Source: Castellaniella sp036379515
GTDB lineage: Bacteria > Pseudomonadota > Gammaproteobacteria > Burkholderiales > Burkholderiaceae_B
Direction: 5' to 3'
Assembly: GCF_036379515.1 (NCBI RefSeq)
Contig: NZ_DASVGN010000009.1
Location: forward strand, 1-64,000
Length of the DNA stretch: 64,000 bases
Numbering within the stretch: position 1 is the first letter of the stretch; the number at the start of each line of letters is the position of its first letter. Below are positions 17,345 through 25,577 of the stretch, in pieces. A program made the translations under genes and the position numbers. The notes below the pieces were generated by a model that was not told the origin of the DNA, made no database searches, and saw only the letters and a list, made by a program, of their open reading frames with translations.

Positions 17345-19032
17345 AGCCGACTGTATCCTGGACGCTGGCGGAACCCTCGGCGCCTTTCAATGTCGCGCGA
17401 GTAGGCGCCCTCGATGATGCCGCACAGATTGCGGCGTTGCGCCCAGCCGTGACGCGCGTGTTGGTTCAGACCTTCGGAGTTCGGAGTCTCGCAGACAGAA
17501 TCTGTCCGGTGGAACGCGAGGACGGGACAGTGACCTTGTTTGCACGCGCAGAGTACGTCGCCGGTGACCAGGCCGACGCGCTGTTGCGCCGGGTCCGCGC
17601 TTTGGGTCGGATCCCTTCGGAACCCGACCGCTACGTGTTGCCGCCTGCCTTGTTGCTCGCGCTTTCCCGGAGCGTTGACGGGAGTCTGTCTCTTGGTCCG
17701 GCGGCACCTGCAGCGGTCAGGACTCCGACTGCACTGGCAGGTGTTTTTCAAGACTTGGTCGAATGGGGCTTTCGGCATGGTGCGACCGACCTGCACCTGA
17801 ACGTGGACCGGGCCGCGGCACAGTCTGACGTCCGATATTCCGTGGCGGGGCGCTACGTGGCACCAGAGCGTTTTCGTCACATGCCGACCGATCTGATGAT
17901 GGAAGTTCTGGCGGTGGCCTGGATGGATATTCAGGGTGGAAACGGAGCAGTCTTCGATCCTCTCATTGAGCAGCAAGGGAGCCTCGTGCGCCGGGTCGAC
18001 GGCCGCGATCTGGTCTTGCGGTGGGCGTCGTTGGCGTCCGATTGCGGCCCGAGTGTGTGCTTGCGGTTGCTCGAGCGTCATGCGCCGTTCAGGGCGGTGT
18101 CCCTTCAGGAACTCGGCTATCGCCCGGCGCAGATTGCACAGTTTGATCGCGTCATGTGCGCCGAGGGAGGCGCCGTGGTTCTAGCGGGGACGGTCGGCTC
18201 GGGGAAGTCCACCACGCTGGCCGCCTTGATCCGGCGCCTGCCTGATTACCGCAAGGTCATTACGCTGGAAGAGCCGGTTGAATATCGAATCTCGGGTGCC
18301 ATTCAGAACACGATAGAGCGAGACCTGGGACGAGGCGCTCATGATCGCTATGCCACCAAATTGCGGACCGTCAAAAGGTCGGCGATGTCAGATGTCCTGC
18401 TGGGCGAAATCCGCGATGCGGAAAGCGGGTTGGCGTTCATGGATCTGGTGGGGTCTGGAGTCAACGTCTACACCACGGTACATGCCCCATCTGCGCGTGC
18501 CATCGCTGATCGTCTCGCTTCCAAGTTCATTGGAGTACCTCGTGACTTTCTGGATACGGTCGGGGTACTCAAGCTGCTGGTGTATCAGGTCCTTCTGCCG
18601 CGCCTCTGCCCAGAATGTGCTCTCCCCGCGACGGTAGAGGAACTCGCTCGTCAAGGCGGGGGCGAACTTACGTACTGGCAGTCCTGGCGCACATGGATGA
18701 GAGATTATTGGTCGGGGGATGTGTCGACCGTGTGTGTGCGTAATCCTGAAGGCTGTCGAAGTTGCGTTCAGCCGCAATTGCCCGAGCTTGCAGGCTACCG
18801 TGGCCGTGTGGTGGCGGCTGAATTGCTCGAGCCTGGACTGTCTTGGGGCGATGGTCCCCATGACCCTTATTTGCCGATACACCGCGAAAGCGCCATGGCA
18901 CATGCCATGGAACAGGTTTTTCAGGGGCGCGTCGATCCGCGCGACGTGGAGCAGCGGTTCGTCGCCTTTGAAACGCTGGCCTTGCGTGCCGGACGGATGC
19001 GCTGTCAGAACTCCCAGGTGGGAGGCGCATGA
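17341..19032 (+). CDS. pilQ: type IVb pilus assembly ATPase PilQ
   Basis: 563-residue cytoplasmic secretion ATPase of the GspE/PilT superfamily that powers pilus extension. The Walker A GTVGSGKSTT is at ~283-292, an Asp-box lies before it, Walker B LLGEIRD is at ~353-359 and the His-box TTVHAPS at ~379. Two cysteine pairs, CPEC (~423) and CRSC (~470), form a plausible zinc site as in extension ATPases. In R64 nomenclature PilQ is the ATPase, unlike the secretin PilQ of type IVa pili. No second (retraction) ATPase is present. ATG overlaps the pilP stop. Confidence 0.92.
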   Translation: MKPTVSWTLAEPSAPFNVARVGALDDAAQIAALRPAVTRVLVQTFGVRSLADRICPVEREDGTVTLFARAEYVAGDQADALLRRVRALGRIPSEPDRYVLPPALLLALSRSVDGSLSLGPAAPAAVRTPTALAGVFQDLVEWGFRHGATDLHLNVDRAAAQSDVRYSVAGRYVAPERFRHMPTDLMMEVLAVAWMDIQGGNGAVFDPLIEQQGSLVRRVDGRDLVLRWASLASDCGPSVCLRLLERHAPFRAVSLQELGYRPAQIAQFDRVMCAEGGAVVLAGTVGSGKSTTLAALIRRLPDYRKVITLEEPVEYRISGAIQNTIERDLGRGAHDRYATKLRTVKRSAMSDVLLGEIRDAESGLAFMDLVGSGVNVYTTVHAPSARAIADRLASKFIGVPRDFLDTVGVLKLLVYQVLLPRLCPECALPATVEELARQGGGELTYWQSWRTWMRDYWSGDVSTVCVRNPEGCRSCVQPQLPELAGYRGRVVAAELLEPGLSWGDGPHDPYLPIHRESAMAHAMEQVFQGRVDPRDVEQRFVAFETLALRAGRMRCQNSQVGGA

Positions 19033-20144
19033 ACGGGCTGCCGGCGGTGTGGGATCGGCTTGTGCTGCGGGTGGACGCCTGGCGATTTGCATCGCGCAGG
19101 GCTGACTACCTCGAGTATTTGCATGCTGTCTTGCAGCAGGTTCAGGGCGGGCTGACGATACGAGAACTTTTCGAACGCGATGCGCTTCGTCATGGCGCGG
19201 GGACGGTGCGTGGCCGGCTTTCGAGGCGGTGGGCTCGTGTGTGCGAGAGTGCAGGGGGAGATCTCTATTTGACGTGGCGGGGCTGCCTGCCAGCGGATGA
19301 GCTGGCGTTGATTCGTGCGGCTCAAAGTTTTGGAAACACACGGTTATTGGGTTGTTTTCGCGCCTTGGCCAATCACTTGTCCCTTCTTTTGCAGGCACAG
19401 CGTCTTCTGTGGAGCACTCTGGGGGTTGCCGCCGTGGCGCTCCTCGTGGTCAGCCTCTTGTGGATGGCGCTGCCGTTGTGGACGGTGCCCGCATTGGAGC
19501 AAGCATTCCAAGGTCTGCCTGAAGCCTATCAAGGGGATTGGACGCATGCCTTGTTTTCGGTTGCCCGGTTTTTGCGGGATTGGGGGTTCGTTGGTCCTCT
19601 GGCCGCTTGTGCTGCGCTGTCGGCAACCTGGTACGCCTTGCCCCGTGCTCAGGGGCCGTTCCGCCGCGTCCTCGATCGATACGGCCCCTGGAGGTTGTAT
19701 CGGCAGGTGCAGGCGCTCCGTGCGGTTGCCTTGATCGGCATCTTGCTGCAAGTGGAATCGGGGCGATCCATTCAATTGCGTTCAGTCGTGGTTCTGTTCG
19801 TACAGCAGGCCAGCCCTTGGCTGGCAAGTTATCTGGATCGTATGCGGCAGCGTATCGACCAGGGATTTGCGGACGTTGCGGCATTTGATGTCGGGCTTCT
19901 GGACCACGATCTGTATTGGTATTTGCAGGACATGTCACTGGCATGTGGGCTGTCGCAGGCTCTACGCATGACTCATGAACGTATGGCTGTTTCATGGCTG
20001 CCTCGGGTGCGCCTTCAGGCTCAGTTTCTGCGCTGGACAGTATTGTTGACAGGGGTTTCGATGGTGCTGGGAGTTGGCCTGTGGCACTACGTGGCCATCG
20101 ACGAACTGCGGCGCGGCTGGATGATGTTTCACGCTAGCCAATAG
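19029..20144 (+). CDS. pilR: type IVb pilus inner-membrane platform protein PilR
   Basis: 371-residue polytopic protein of the GspF/PilC/TcpE class that forms the inner-membrane platform on which the ATPase acts. Three hydrophobic stretches are visible: ~residues 122-150 (GVAAVALLVVSLLWMALPLW), ~185-210 and a C-terminal one (VLLTGVSMVLGVGLWHYVA). They bracket two cytoplasmic helical repeats, the usual GspF layout. It overlaps pilQ by ATGA and stands just ahead of the major pilin gene. Confidence 0.85.
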   Translation: MNGLPAVWDRLVLRVDAWRFASRRADYLEYLHAVLQQVQGGLTIRELFERDALRHGAGTVRGRLSRRWARVCESAGGDLYLTWRGCLPADELALIRAAQSFGNTRLLGCFRALANHLSLLLQAQRLLWSTLGVAAVALLVVSLLWMALPLWTVPALEQAFQGLPEAYQGDWTHALFSVARFLRDWGFVGPLAACAALSATWYALPRAQGPFRRVLDRYGPWRLYRQVQALRAVALIGILLQVESGRSIQLRSVVVLFVQQASPWLASYLDRMRQRIDQGFADVAAFDVGLLDHDLYWYLQDMSLACGLSQALRMTHERMAVSWLPRVRLQAQFLRWTVLLTGVSMVLGVGLWHYVAIDELRRGWMMFHASQ

Positions 20145-20186
20145 AGGTGAGCGGTGGTCGCCGGGGGACTGGCAAAGGAGAAAAGC

Positions 20187-20759
20187 ATGAAGAGGCAATC
20201 CGTCCAAAACGTATCTCGTTTGCAGCAACAGCGTGGGTTTTCCCTCGTCGAGGTGTCCATTGTTACTGCGATTGTCCTGCTGATTGCAGTGATTGGTATT
20301 CCAACGATAGGCAGCTACGTGCTGGAAAACAAGGTTCCCAAGGTAGGCCAGGAATTGGCGCGTTTCATCATGTATACCCGCGTCAATGCAGGAACTTCCG
20401 GTGAGTCGCCCTATGAGGGGCTTACCACTCGAAATCTGGCTTCCATGGTGACTGATTCGGCGGTGCTTAGTCGGCTTTCTGACGGCACGATCCTGCATGG
20501 CCTGGGTGGACGCGGGACCATCGAAGTCGAGCCGGTGGATTCCGGGGCCGGGTTTTTGCTGCGGCTCAGGGATGTGAGTCACGTCGCGTGTCCGTCCATT
20601 GCGTCCGTGATGCAGCGGGTTGCCGATCGCATCCAGGTCAGTTCAGATGCGGGCTCCCTGCAGACCGTGAAAGACGTGGATGTTCCCTATAGTGCGCTGG
20701 CGACGGAGTCGGCCTGTGGTCGGGGTGATGTGAACCACTTTGTTTTTTATGTCCTGTAG
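20187..20759 (+). CDS. pilS: type IVb prepilin PilS (major pilin)
   Basis: 190-residue prepilin. A 17-residue charged leader ends in QQQRG before FSLVEVSIV, the prepilin-peptidase site with Glu at mature position 5, and a hydrophobic helix follows. Two cysteines in the C-terminal part (VACPS and ESACGRG) fit the pilin disulfide loop. AAAGGAG at 20174-20180 selects the ATG at 20187 over the longer frame from 20154. Mature size (~173 residues) fits type IVb pilins. Own strong ribosome-binding site suggests high expression relative to the assembly genes. The peptidase needed to process it is not in the window. Confidence 0.9.
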   Translation: MKRQSVQNVSRLQQQRGFSLVEVSIVTAIVLLIAVIGIPTIGSYVLENKVPKVGQELARFIMYTRVNAGTSGESPYEGLTTRNLASMVTDSAVLSRLSDGTILHGLGGRGTIEVEPVDSGAGFLLRLRDVSHVACPSIASVMQRVADRIQVSSDAGSLQTVKDVDVPYSALATESACGRGDVNHFVFYVL

Positions 20760-21828
20760 GCGACAGGCGCGACCTCACCGCGATTTGCAGACTGCACAGA
20801 AGGGCTCGATGCTGATCGAACTCATGGTGGTGGCTGCAGTTGCGATGGTCCTGGCAGTCTGGACGGGCCGCGAATGGGCTGACCGGGTCCGCGTGCTTCA
20901 GGCTCGCAGTCTGGCGACCTGGATGGAGGCTGCTCGCGATGCCGTGCAGGGCTATCTGGATCAGGAGGGTTCCCGTTCGCTTCGAGAAGGGACGGGAGGC
21001 CCTGGAACACAACTTGTCGACGTGCCAGGCTGGGATGCGCTGAAATCCCTTGGCGTGCTGCATGCGGGGTGGCAGATGCGTGGCCCCATGGGCCAGTCCT
21101 TGGGCGTCGTGGCTTGGCGCGATGGCGGCTGTGCTGAAGCGGCGTGCCCCTTGCGGGCACTGGTTCACACACTGTCGCCGCTGGAGAATGGTCGACAGGT
21201 GCCGGATGAAGGGCTCGTTGCAGAGTGGCTGATGGCGGCTCAAGGCCGCGGCTTGGTGCTTTGGCCGCACCGTCCGGATGCCTTCAGTGGTGCGGGTCAG
21301 CACGTCCTGTTTCCATCTGGCTCGGGCCCCTGGGTTCCCGGCATGGTGGCCTTGTTGGTGGCACACAATGGATCGCCTGGGCCAGGCGGCACCTCGAGCT
21401 CGGGCGATACTGGCGATTTCCTCCGTGTACGAGATGCTCGAGATCCGGATTTCCAAGGGAATCTTTCGGTGCAAGGCCCTATCCGCAGTGACAGGCAGTT
21501 GATCGCGCGTGAGAGCGTGGTGCTCGAAGAAGGATGGGATGCAGGCGCTGTTTGTGAGGCTGAAGGCGCACTGGGCCGTGATCGCAGCTTCCCGGGGGTG
21601 GTGCTGTGTCGCCAGGGTAAATGGGAACTGATCGCCCGCGCATCGGGCGGCGGCTATCTCATCAACAGCCGGCGCGGCTGCAGAAATTCGTTGGGTACTA
21701 CGACCGCGAACCCCTATACCGGGGGCTGCTTTTGTCCTTTCGGCTTCAATACCCTGCAGGTATCCGAGAGTGGCGCCTCGGCCTCGGCAGATGGCCTGAC
21801 AAGCGGCTATTTGTGCGTTCCCAATTGA
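20749..21828 (+). CDS. pilV: minor pilin / tip adhesin PilV, fixed (no shufflon)
   Basis: 359-residue prepilin-like protein. A 19-residue leader ending in QKG is followed by SMLIELMVV (Glu5) and a hydrophobic helix, then a long extracellular part. This matches R64-type PilV, the minor pilin displayed at the tip. The last ~90 residues are Cys-rich (VCEAEG, VLCRQGKWE, RRGCRN, GGCFCPFGF, YLCVPN), like adhesin tails encoded by shufflon segments. Only one C-terminus is encoded; no inverted partial copies or rci recombinase follow. The ATG at 20749 overlaps the end of pilS. It ends the operon at a shared terminator. Confidence 0.82.
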   Translation: MSCRRQARPHRDLQTAQKGSMLIELMVVAAVAMVLAVWTGREWADRVRVLQARSLATWMEAARDAVQGYLDQEGSRSLREGTGGPGTQLVDVPGWDALKSLGVLHAGWQMRGPMGQSLGVVAWRDGGCAEAACPLRALVHTLSPLENGRQVPDEGLVAEWLMAAQGRGLVLWPHRPDAFSGAGQHVLFPSGSGPWVPGMVALLVAHNGSPGPGGTSSSGDTGDFLRVRDARDPDFQGNLSVQGPIRSDRQLIARESVVLEEGWDAGAVCEAEGALGRDRSFPGVVLCRQGKWELIARASGGGYLINSRRGCRNSLGTTTANPYTGGCFCPFGFNTLQVSESGASASADGLTSGYLCVPN

Positions 21829-21833
21829 TAAAA

Positions 21834-21869
21834 AAGAAGGTGACCGGCGCGAATGCCGTTCACCTTCTT
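21834..21869. terminator. bidirectional terminator between pilV and puuD
   Basis: A 15-bp, nearly perfect stem AAGAAGGTGACCGGC / GCCGTTCACCTTCTT with a GCGAAT loop. On the minus strand it runs straight into a T tract (A run at 21830-21835 on plus), a full terminator for puuD; it also separates the pil operon from the purine genes. Confidence 0.85.
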
Positions 21870-21904
21870 TGGGGCCTGACGGCGCCAGCCTGGGCTATGC
21901 CTGA

Positions 21905-23152
21905 TTACTTTCCGTTCCAGGCCGCGATCACGGCGCGTTCGTCGTCCGTCATCTTGGTCAGGTTGGCCAGAGGCATGTATTTGCTGCCCACCACTTGTTT
22001 GATCTGGGTGGCGTGCTGCAGGGCCTCTTCGGGCGTATCCAGCATGATGCCGGCAGGGGCCGAGGCAAAGCCTGCTTGCGTAGGCTTGGCCGAGTGGCAC
22101 TCGATGCAACGGGCTTGCAGGATGCTGTGCACTTGGGCAAGCGTCGTACCGGTCTGGGTGGCAGCGCCTGCGGCACCGGCTTGGCTGACAGCCCCTGCCG
22201 CAACAGGCGCTGGGGCGGGCGCCGGGGTCGGCATGGCCAGCCAGCCGATGATGGCCAGCAGGATGATGCCGACTGCCGGGAAGCGCAAATCATTCTTGCC
22301 CGTGTGGCGCAGCACGAAGTACTGGCGGATAGCCGCGCCGGCAAAGATGAACAGGCTCATGATGATCCAGGCGTGCTCGTTCGTGTAGGTGAACGAGTAG
22401 TGGTTGCTGAGCATCAGGAAGATCACGGGCAGCGTGAAGTAGGTGTTGTGCACCGAGCGTTGCTTGCCCCAGGCGCCATCCAGCGCGTTGGGTGTTTCAC
22501 CGGCCTTCAGTGCTTTCACCATGCGGCGCTGGCCGGGGATGATCCAGAAGAACACGCCCCAGGCCATGCAGGTGGCCATAAGCCCGCCCACCAGCAGGAA
22601 GGCGGCGCGCCCCGGGAATATCTGGGTCGAAAGCCACGATGCAAACACCATCATCACGCCCACGGCGACGCTGAGCCAGCCATCGTGATTCACGGTGGGG
22701 CTGATGATGCGGCACAGGCGTGAATACACGTTGTAGCCCACGATCAGGAAGGCGATGGCGACCAGGCCGGCCTCGGGGCCGTTCATGCCGCGCACCCAGG
22801 CCCACGGGCTGTTGGGGTTGACCAGGTAGATGTTGGCGTTCAGGCAGTACAGCAGCAGGAACAGGCCAAAGCCTGATAACCAGGTGGTGTAGGCCTTCCA
22901 GAACGACCAGTGCAGATCGTCCGGCAGTTCAGCCGGGTTGGTCATGTATTTTTCGTTGTGGTAGAAGCCACCACCGTGCACGGCCCACAGTTCACCAAAG
23001 ACGCCCAGTTGCTTAGCGCGTTCAGTGTGGGGTTTGTGCAGGCTCAGGTCCAGCATCACGAAGTAAAACGATTCGCCAATCCAGGCGATGGCGGCGATGA
23101 CGTGCAACCAGCGCAGCAGCAGGTTGCCGTAGTCCAGAAAATATCCTTCCAT
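21905..23152 (-). CDS. puuD: membrane urate oxidase with C-terminal cytochrome c domain
   Basis: PuuD-type urate oxidase, converting urate to 5-hydroxyisourate and passing electrons to a cytochrome rather than directly to oxygen. The 415 residues have an N-terminal eight-or-so helix membrane domain, an Ala/Pro/Thr linker (~residues 308-335), and a soluble cytochrome c domain with haem motif CIECH (Cys349-His353) and axial Met in KYMPL (~393). It is read leftward behind uraH, with a terminator after it. Family assignment is strong from the combined architecture and neighbourhood. Confidence 0.9.
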   Translation of the reverse strand: MEGYFLDYGNLLLRWLHVIAAIAWIGESFYFVMLDLSLHKPHTERAKQLGVFGELWAVHGGGFYHNEKYMTNPAELPDDLHWSFWKAYTTWLSGFGLFLLLYCLNANIYLVNPNSPWAWVRGMNGPEAGLVAIAFLIVGYNVYSRLCRIISPTVNHDGWLSVAVGVMMVFASWLSTQIFPGRAAFLLVGGLMATCMAWGVFFWIIPGQRRMVKALKAGETPNALDGAWGKQRSVHNTYFTLPVIFLMLSNHYSFTYTNEHAWIIMSLFIFAGAAIRQYFVLRHTGKNDLRFPAVGIILLAIIGWLAMPTPAPAPAPVAAGAVSQAGAAGAATQTGTTLAQVHSILQARCIECHSAKPTQAGFASAPAGIMLDTPEEALQHATQIKQVVGSKYMPLANLTKMTDDERAVIAAWNGK

Positions 23153-23240
23153 GAGGAGTCTCCACGAATGCGTTCAAGTGGCGTTCTGCGCAGGGGCAAG
23201 CAAGGCTTGCCGTGAAAGCCGTGCGCAGTGGAGCAGGCGA

Positions 23241-23594
23241 TCAGCTGCCGCGATACGTGGACCAGGTCCACGGTGTGACGACCAGCGGGACGTGGTAGTT
23301 CTGGGTGGGGTCCGCAATGCCAAAGCGTAGCACCACCTGGTCCACGAAGCGGGGTTCGGGGAGGGTGACGCCTTGGCGCGCAAAGTAGTCACCCGCGTGG
23401 AACACCAGTTCGTAGACCCCTTGTGCGAAGTCGGTACCGCTCAGAAGCGGCGCATCGCAGCGGCCGTCGGCGTTGGTGGTGGTTTGGGTGAGCAGGGTAC
23501 GGGTGTCACCCTGCAGGCGATACAGTTCCAGAGCGACGCCCTGGGCCGGAACACCGTGCACGGTGTCCAGTACATGGGTGGAAAGTTTTCCCAT
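23241..23594 (-). CDS. uraH: 5-hydroxyisourate hydrolase
   Basis: Transthyretin-like homotetrameric enzyme that hydrolyses 5-hydroxyisourate, the product of PuuD. It is 117 residues with the hallmark starting LSTHVLDTVHGVPA and the C-terminal YRGS tetrapeptide; the conserved Arg and His residues of the family are present. It lies upstream of puuD in the same direction and divergent from the GntR regulator, so both arms can be controlled from the gap at 23595-23798. Confidence 0.97.
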   Translation of the reverse strand: MGKLSTHVLDTVHGVPAQGVALELYRLQGDTRTLLTQTTTNADGRCDAPLLSGTDFAQGVYELVFHAGDYFARQGVTLPEPRFVDQVVLRFGIADPTQNYHVPLVVTPWTWSTYRGS

Positions 23595-23717
23595 GGGATT
23601 TGTCTCCGGTCAGAGTTCTGCCAAATGGCCCCCGGTATGGCCGGCCCGCTGCAGGACAGCGGTTCTCAAGTCTTGGGCGTGAGCCTGAAATGACTTGGGG
23701 GCAGAACGGTTTGAATT

Positions 23718-23729
23718 ATTGTCAACAAT
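23718..23729. promoter_or_regulatory. operator-like repeat 1 (ATTGTCAACAAT)
   Basis: First of two identical 12-bp copies in the uraH / GntR gap. Its TTGT and ACAA arms around a CA centre fit the general GntR/FadR-type half-site pattern (xyGT-N-ACyx). It lies near the expected transcription start of the leftward uraH-puuD promoter. Confidence 0.6.
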
Positions 23730-23734
23730 TTGTG

Positions 23735-23763
23735 TTGACGATTTTCGTCTGGTCCACAATAAT
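23735..23763 (+). promoter_or_regulatory. sigma-70 promoter for the GntR-puuE-alc arm
   Basis: TTGACG (23735-23740), a 17-bp spacer and AATAAT (23758-23763), ten of twelve consensus matches. The predicted start at about 23770 leaves a ~30-base leader to the ATG at 23799, supporting that start codon over the TTG and GTG further upstream. Confidence 0.6.
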
Positions 23764-23773
23764 TGTCAACAAT
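23762..23773. promoter_or_regulatory. operator-like repeat 2 (ATTGTCAACAAT)
   Basis: Second exact copy, 44 bp from the first. It overlaps the -10 element and start site of the rightward promoter. On the other strand it includes a TTGACA that, with GAAAAT 17 bp on, could be the leftward promoter's -35. Binding here would be expected to shut both arms. Confidence 0.6.
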
Positions 23774-23798
23774 TTTGGTGAACCGAATTCTACTGCAT

Positions 23799-24557
23799 AT
23801 GCTGGAGCTCAAACCTGATCGTGCTGGCGTACCGGACCTGCAGGCGCCTCGGGCCTCTGCCTTGCGAGACCCGCGCCCGGTGCAGGAGCGCTCCGAGGTG
23901 GACCGCGTGTATGGCGAAGTCTTTGATGCCGCCATGGATCGCCGCCTGCTGCCTGGCGCCAAGCTGACGGAAGCGACGCTGTGTTCGGCGTTTCAGTGTT
24001 CGCGCAGCACGGTGCGCGCCGCCCTGGCTCGCCTGGCGCATGACAAGATCGTGGTCATTGAACCCAATCGCGGCGCACGGGTCTGGCAGGCTACCCCCAA
24101 GGAAATTCGCGACGTTTTTGCCACGCGCCGGGCGCTGGAAGACATCGTGCTCGACATGCTTGCAGCCGTGGACGACATCGAGACGCGCCTTGTGCCGCTG
24201 CGCCAGATGGTGGATCGTGAGCAACAGGCCTTCGAGCGCGGCGATCGCATCAGCTGGATTCGCCTGTCCAATGCGTTTCATGTCGAGCTTGCGCAGCTGC
24301 TCGACAACGAGGTGCTCACCGACCTGTTGACTGGTCTGTGCGCGCGCACCACGCTCATCATCGCGCTGGGCGATACGACCGGGGGAAGCACCTGCTCGTA
24401 TGTCGAACATCGCGAGATTCTGGATTATTTGGCTCGCCGCGACGCGCACAGCGCGCGCGCCGCCATGGATCACCACTTGCAGGATTGCGAGTTGCGGATG
24501 GAGGAACCGGGTGCGGTGACTTCAGATCCGTGGGCCGCGTTTCCCGCGCAACTCTGA
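23799..24557 (+). CDS. GntR-family (FCD) regulator of purine degradation
   Basis: 252-residue transcription regulator: N-terminal winged helix-turn-helix (LTEATLCSAFQCSRSTVRAA) and a C-terminal all-helical FCD effector domain (IRDVFATRRALEDIVLDML). It heads the rightward arm ahead of puuE and alc and diverges from uraH-puuD. The local operator pair suggests autoregulation and control of both arms, probably relieved by a pathway intermediate; the effector is not knowable from sequence. The start is uncertain: ATG 23799 is favoured by promoter position, with GTG 23778 and TTG 23763 also in frame. Confidence 0.85.
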   Translation: MLELKPDRAGVPDLQAPRASALRDPRPVQERSEVDRVYGEVFDAAMDRRLLPGAKLTEATLCSAFQCSRSTVRAALARLAHDKIVVIEPNRGARVWQATPKEIRDVFATRRALEDIVLDMLAAVDDIETRLVPLRQMVDREQQAFERGDRISWIRLSNAFHVELAQLLDNEVLTDLLTGLCARTTLIIALGDTTGGSTCSYVEHREILDYLARRDAHSARAAMDHHLQDCELRMEEPGAVTSDPWAAFPAQL

Positions 24558-24579
24558 GTCTATTTTCAGGAGGCTGTTC

Positions 24580-25509
24580 ATGTCAGACAACAAGTATCCT
24601 CGTGACCTGATTGGGTATGGCCGCACGCCGCCCCAGGCCAATTGGCCCGGCAAAGCTCGCGTCGCCGTGCAGTTCGTGATGAACTACGAAGAGGGCGGCG
24701 AAAACTGCGTGCTGAACGGGGACCCGGGCTCAGAGCAGTTCTTGTCCGAAATCATTGGTGCCGAGTCGTACCCCGATCGCCATCTTTCGATGGAATCCAT
24801 CTACGAATACGGCTCGCGGGCCGGTGTGTGGCGCATTTTGCGTGAATTCGAACGCCGCAAGTTGCCGCTGACCGTCTTTGGCGTGGGCATGGCGCTGGAG
24901 CGCAACCCCGACGTGGCGCGCGCCATTGTCGAAGCCGGGCACGAGATCGCCTGTCATGGCTACCGCTGGATTCACTATCAGAATGTGTCCGAGACCGTCG
25001 AGCGAGAGCATTTTCAGCGTTGCCTGGATATCGTGACGCGGGTGCTGGGACGCCACCCCGACGGCTGGTATACCGGCCGCGACAGCCCCAATACGCTGCG
25101 CATCGTGGCCGAAGAAGGCAAATTCCTGTACGACGCCGATTACTATGGCGACGACCTGCCGTTCTGGACGGAAGTGGACCTGGGCAATGGCAAGAAGCAT
25201 CCGCAGCTGATGGTGCCCTATACCCTGGATACCAACGACATGCGTTTTGCCTCGCCACAAGGGTTCAACACGGCGGACCATTTCTTCCACTATTTGCGTG
25301 ATGCCTTTGATGTGCTGTATGCCGAAGGCGACACCGTTCCCAAGATGATGTCGGTCGGGATTCACTGCCGCCTGTCCGGGCGTCCGGGCCGGCTGGCAGG
25401 CTTGCAGCGCTTCCTGGATCACGTGCAGAAGCACGATCGCGTCTGGATCGCTACGCGCGCCGACATCGCACACCATTGGGCCAAAGAACACCCGTTCAAG
25501 GCAGCCTGA
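24580..25509 (+). CDS. puuE: allantoinase, PuuE (polysaccharide-deacetylase-like) type
   Basis: Hydrolyses allantoin to allantoate. The 309 residues are a NodB-like fold, not the amidohydrolase AllB type: DLIGYGRTPPQANWPG at the start, VFGVGMALERNP and HEIACHGYRW in the core. Such enzymes work without the usual metal centre of deacetylases. A CAGGAGG ribosome-binding site precedes the ATG. It sits 22 bp after the GntR gene and before allantoicase. No uraD (OHCU decarboxylase) gene, a frequent neighbour of puuE, is in the window. Confidence 0.93.
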   Translation: MSDNKYPRDLIGYGRTPPQANWPGKARVAVQFVMNYEEGGENCVLNGDPGSEQFLSEIIGAESYPDRHLSMESIYEYGSRAGVWRILREFERRKLPLTVFGVGMALERNPDVARAIVEAGHEIACHGYRWIHYQNVSETVEREHFQRCLDIVTRVLGRHPDGWYTGRDSPNTLRIVAEEGKFLYDADYYGDDLPFWTEVDLGNGKKHPQLMVPYTLDTNDMRFASPQGFNTADHFFHYLRDAFDVLYAEGDTVPKMMSVGIHCRLSGRPGRLAGLQRFLDHVQKHDRVWIATRADIAHHWAKEHPFKAA

Positions 25510-25577
25510 GGGCGCATTCAGTTCATCGGGTGCGCTGGCCGCACCCTCCTTCAATCTCAATCTCAGGAGCTTCTGTC

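Noticed and set aside
20749..21905. Shufflon (multiple inverted PilV C-terminal segments)
   Set aside because: Only one C-terminus is encoded, followed by a terminator and then puuD; no inverted repeats resembling sfx sites or recombinase gene.
12919..21905. Pilus cluster as an integrative island with att sites
   Set aside because: No tRNA gene, integrase, transposase or flanking direct repeats were found; transfer in the past is possible but not shown.
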